From Campylobacter concisus (GTDB taxonomy: Bacteria > Campylobacterota > Campylobacteria > Campylobacterales > Campylobacteraceae): 64,000 nucleotides of DNA. The notes under the pieces were generated by a model. The model did no database searches, was not told the origin of the DNA, and saw only the letters and a program-made list of their open reading frames with translations. The stretch's first letter is position 1. Every line of letters starts with the position of its first letter. Positions 63,945-64,000 of the stretch are shown in pieces. The translations under genes and the position numbers were made by a program. The stretch lies in assembly GCF_003048675.2 (NCBI RefSeq), contig NZ_CP060707.1, positions 62,001 through 126,000 of the forward strand, given 5' to 3'.

Positions 63945-64000
63945 CAAACACCCTCTTTGTCGCCCCAAAGCCTGATGTGGATACGCTCTGAGTAGTTAAA
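63944..64000 (-). CDS. queE: 7-carboxy-7-deazaguanine synthase QueE, C-terminal end only
   Basis: Eighteen residues, FNYSERIHIRLWGDKEGV, are read from the right edge to a TGA at 63946-63944. The pattern RIHIRLWG near the C-terminus and the position directly before queD support QueE. The rest lies outside the window. Confidence 0.7.
   Translation of the reverse strand, partial: FNYSERIHIRLWGDKEGV

Overview
The window is a gene-dense stretch of a low-GC epsilonproteobacterial (Campylobacterota) chromosome. The best fit is a Campylobacter of the C. concisus type. I infer this from three things: gene content and order, where the run from trxB at about 54 kb to queE at the right edge follows the order I recall for C. 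jejuni Cj0146c-Cj0160c, and folE-fliI next to tig-clpP-def also recalls that genome; the lean promoters, which have a TATAAT-like -10 and no clear -35; and heavy use of AAATTT in genes and spacers. TTG starts are common (znuC, fliI, typA and both MATE genes). I ran no database search.

Left part (1-17.4 kb): the end of a DMT-family transporter, a methyltransferase, a hotdog thioesterase, a Fur-family regulator of Zur type and, divergent from it, a zinc-uptake operon (znuA, a DUF1007-NicO fusion, znuC, znuB). A MATE transporter follows. A compact minus-strand operon then runs tig-clpP-degenerate GGDEF-def-yifB-nnr-purN-terC, and folE-fliI lie divergent to it.

Middle part (17.4-41.9 kb): a 1.27 kb spacer with decayed repeats; an operon encoding a lipoprotein, Nfo, a FadL-type porin, an acyl-CoA ligase and an AAA+ ATPase; tRNA-Glu; a di-heme peroxidase co-transcribed with a membrane PAS-GGDEF-EAL protein; two prepilin genes; a five-tRNA cluster (Pro, His, Arg, Arg, Leu); a 1.7 kb repeat-rich spacer; a TMAO/DMSO reductase with its monoheme cytochrome c; the hook operon fliK-flgD-flgE behind a clear sigma54 promoter; and typA, followed by another repeat-rich 1 kb spacer.

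Right part (41.9-64 kb): a short Sua5/YrdC-like gene, a DMT transporter and a CsgG-DUF4810-DUF799 lipoprotein trio; a MATE gene broken by one extra base; a double-cubane-cluster protein with its ATP-dependent activator; and a patch of decaying, AT-rich accessory DNA (48.4-50.7 kb) with an IS1595-family transposase remnant, an orphan membrane protein, gene fragments and a frameshifted secreted-protein gene. After that come purF, dapB, the thioredoxin genes, hom-alaC, a RodZ-like protein, rRNA methyltransferases, rpmE and queD-queE.

No CRISPR array, prophage or intact IS was seen. The most promising items for follow-up are the CsgG-type lipoprotein trio, the double-cubane pair with a palindrome inside its promoter, the zinc operon with its embedded EF-hand/NicO fusion, the thioredoxin-like protein without CXXC between trxA and trxB, and the diverged long-period repeats that fill three spacers.
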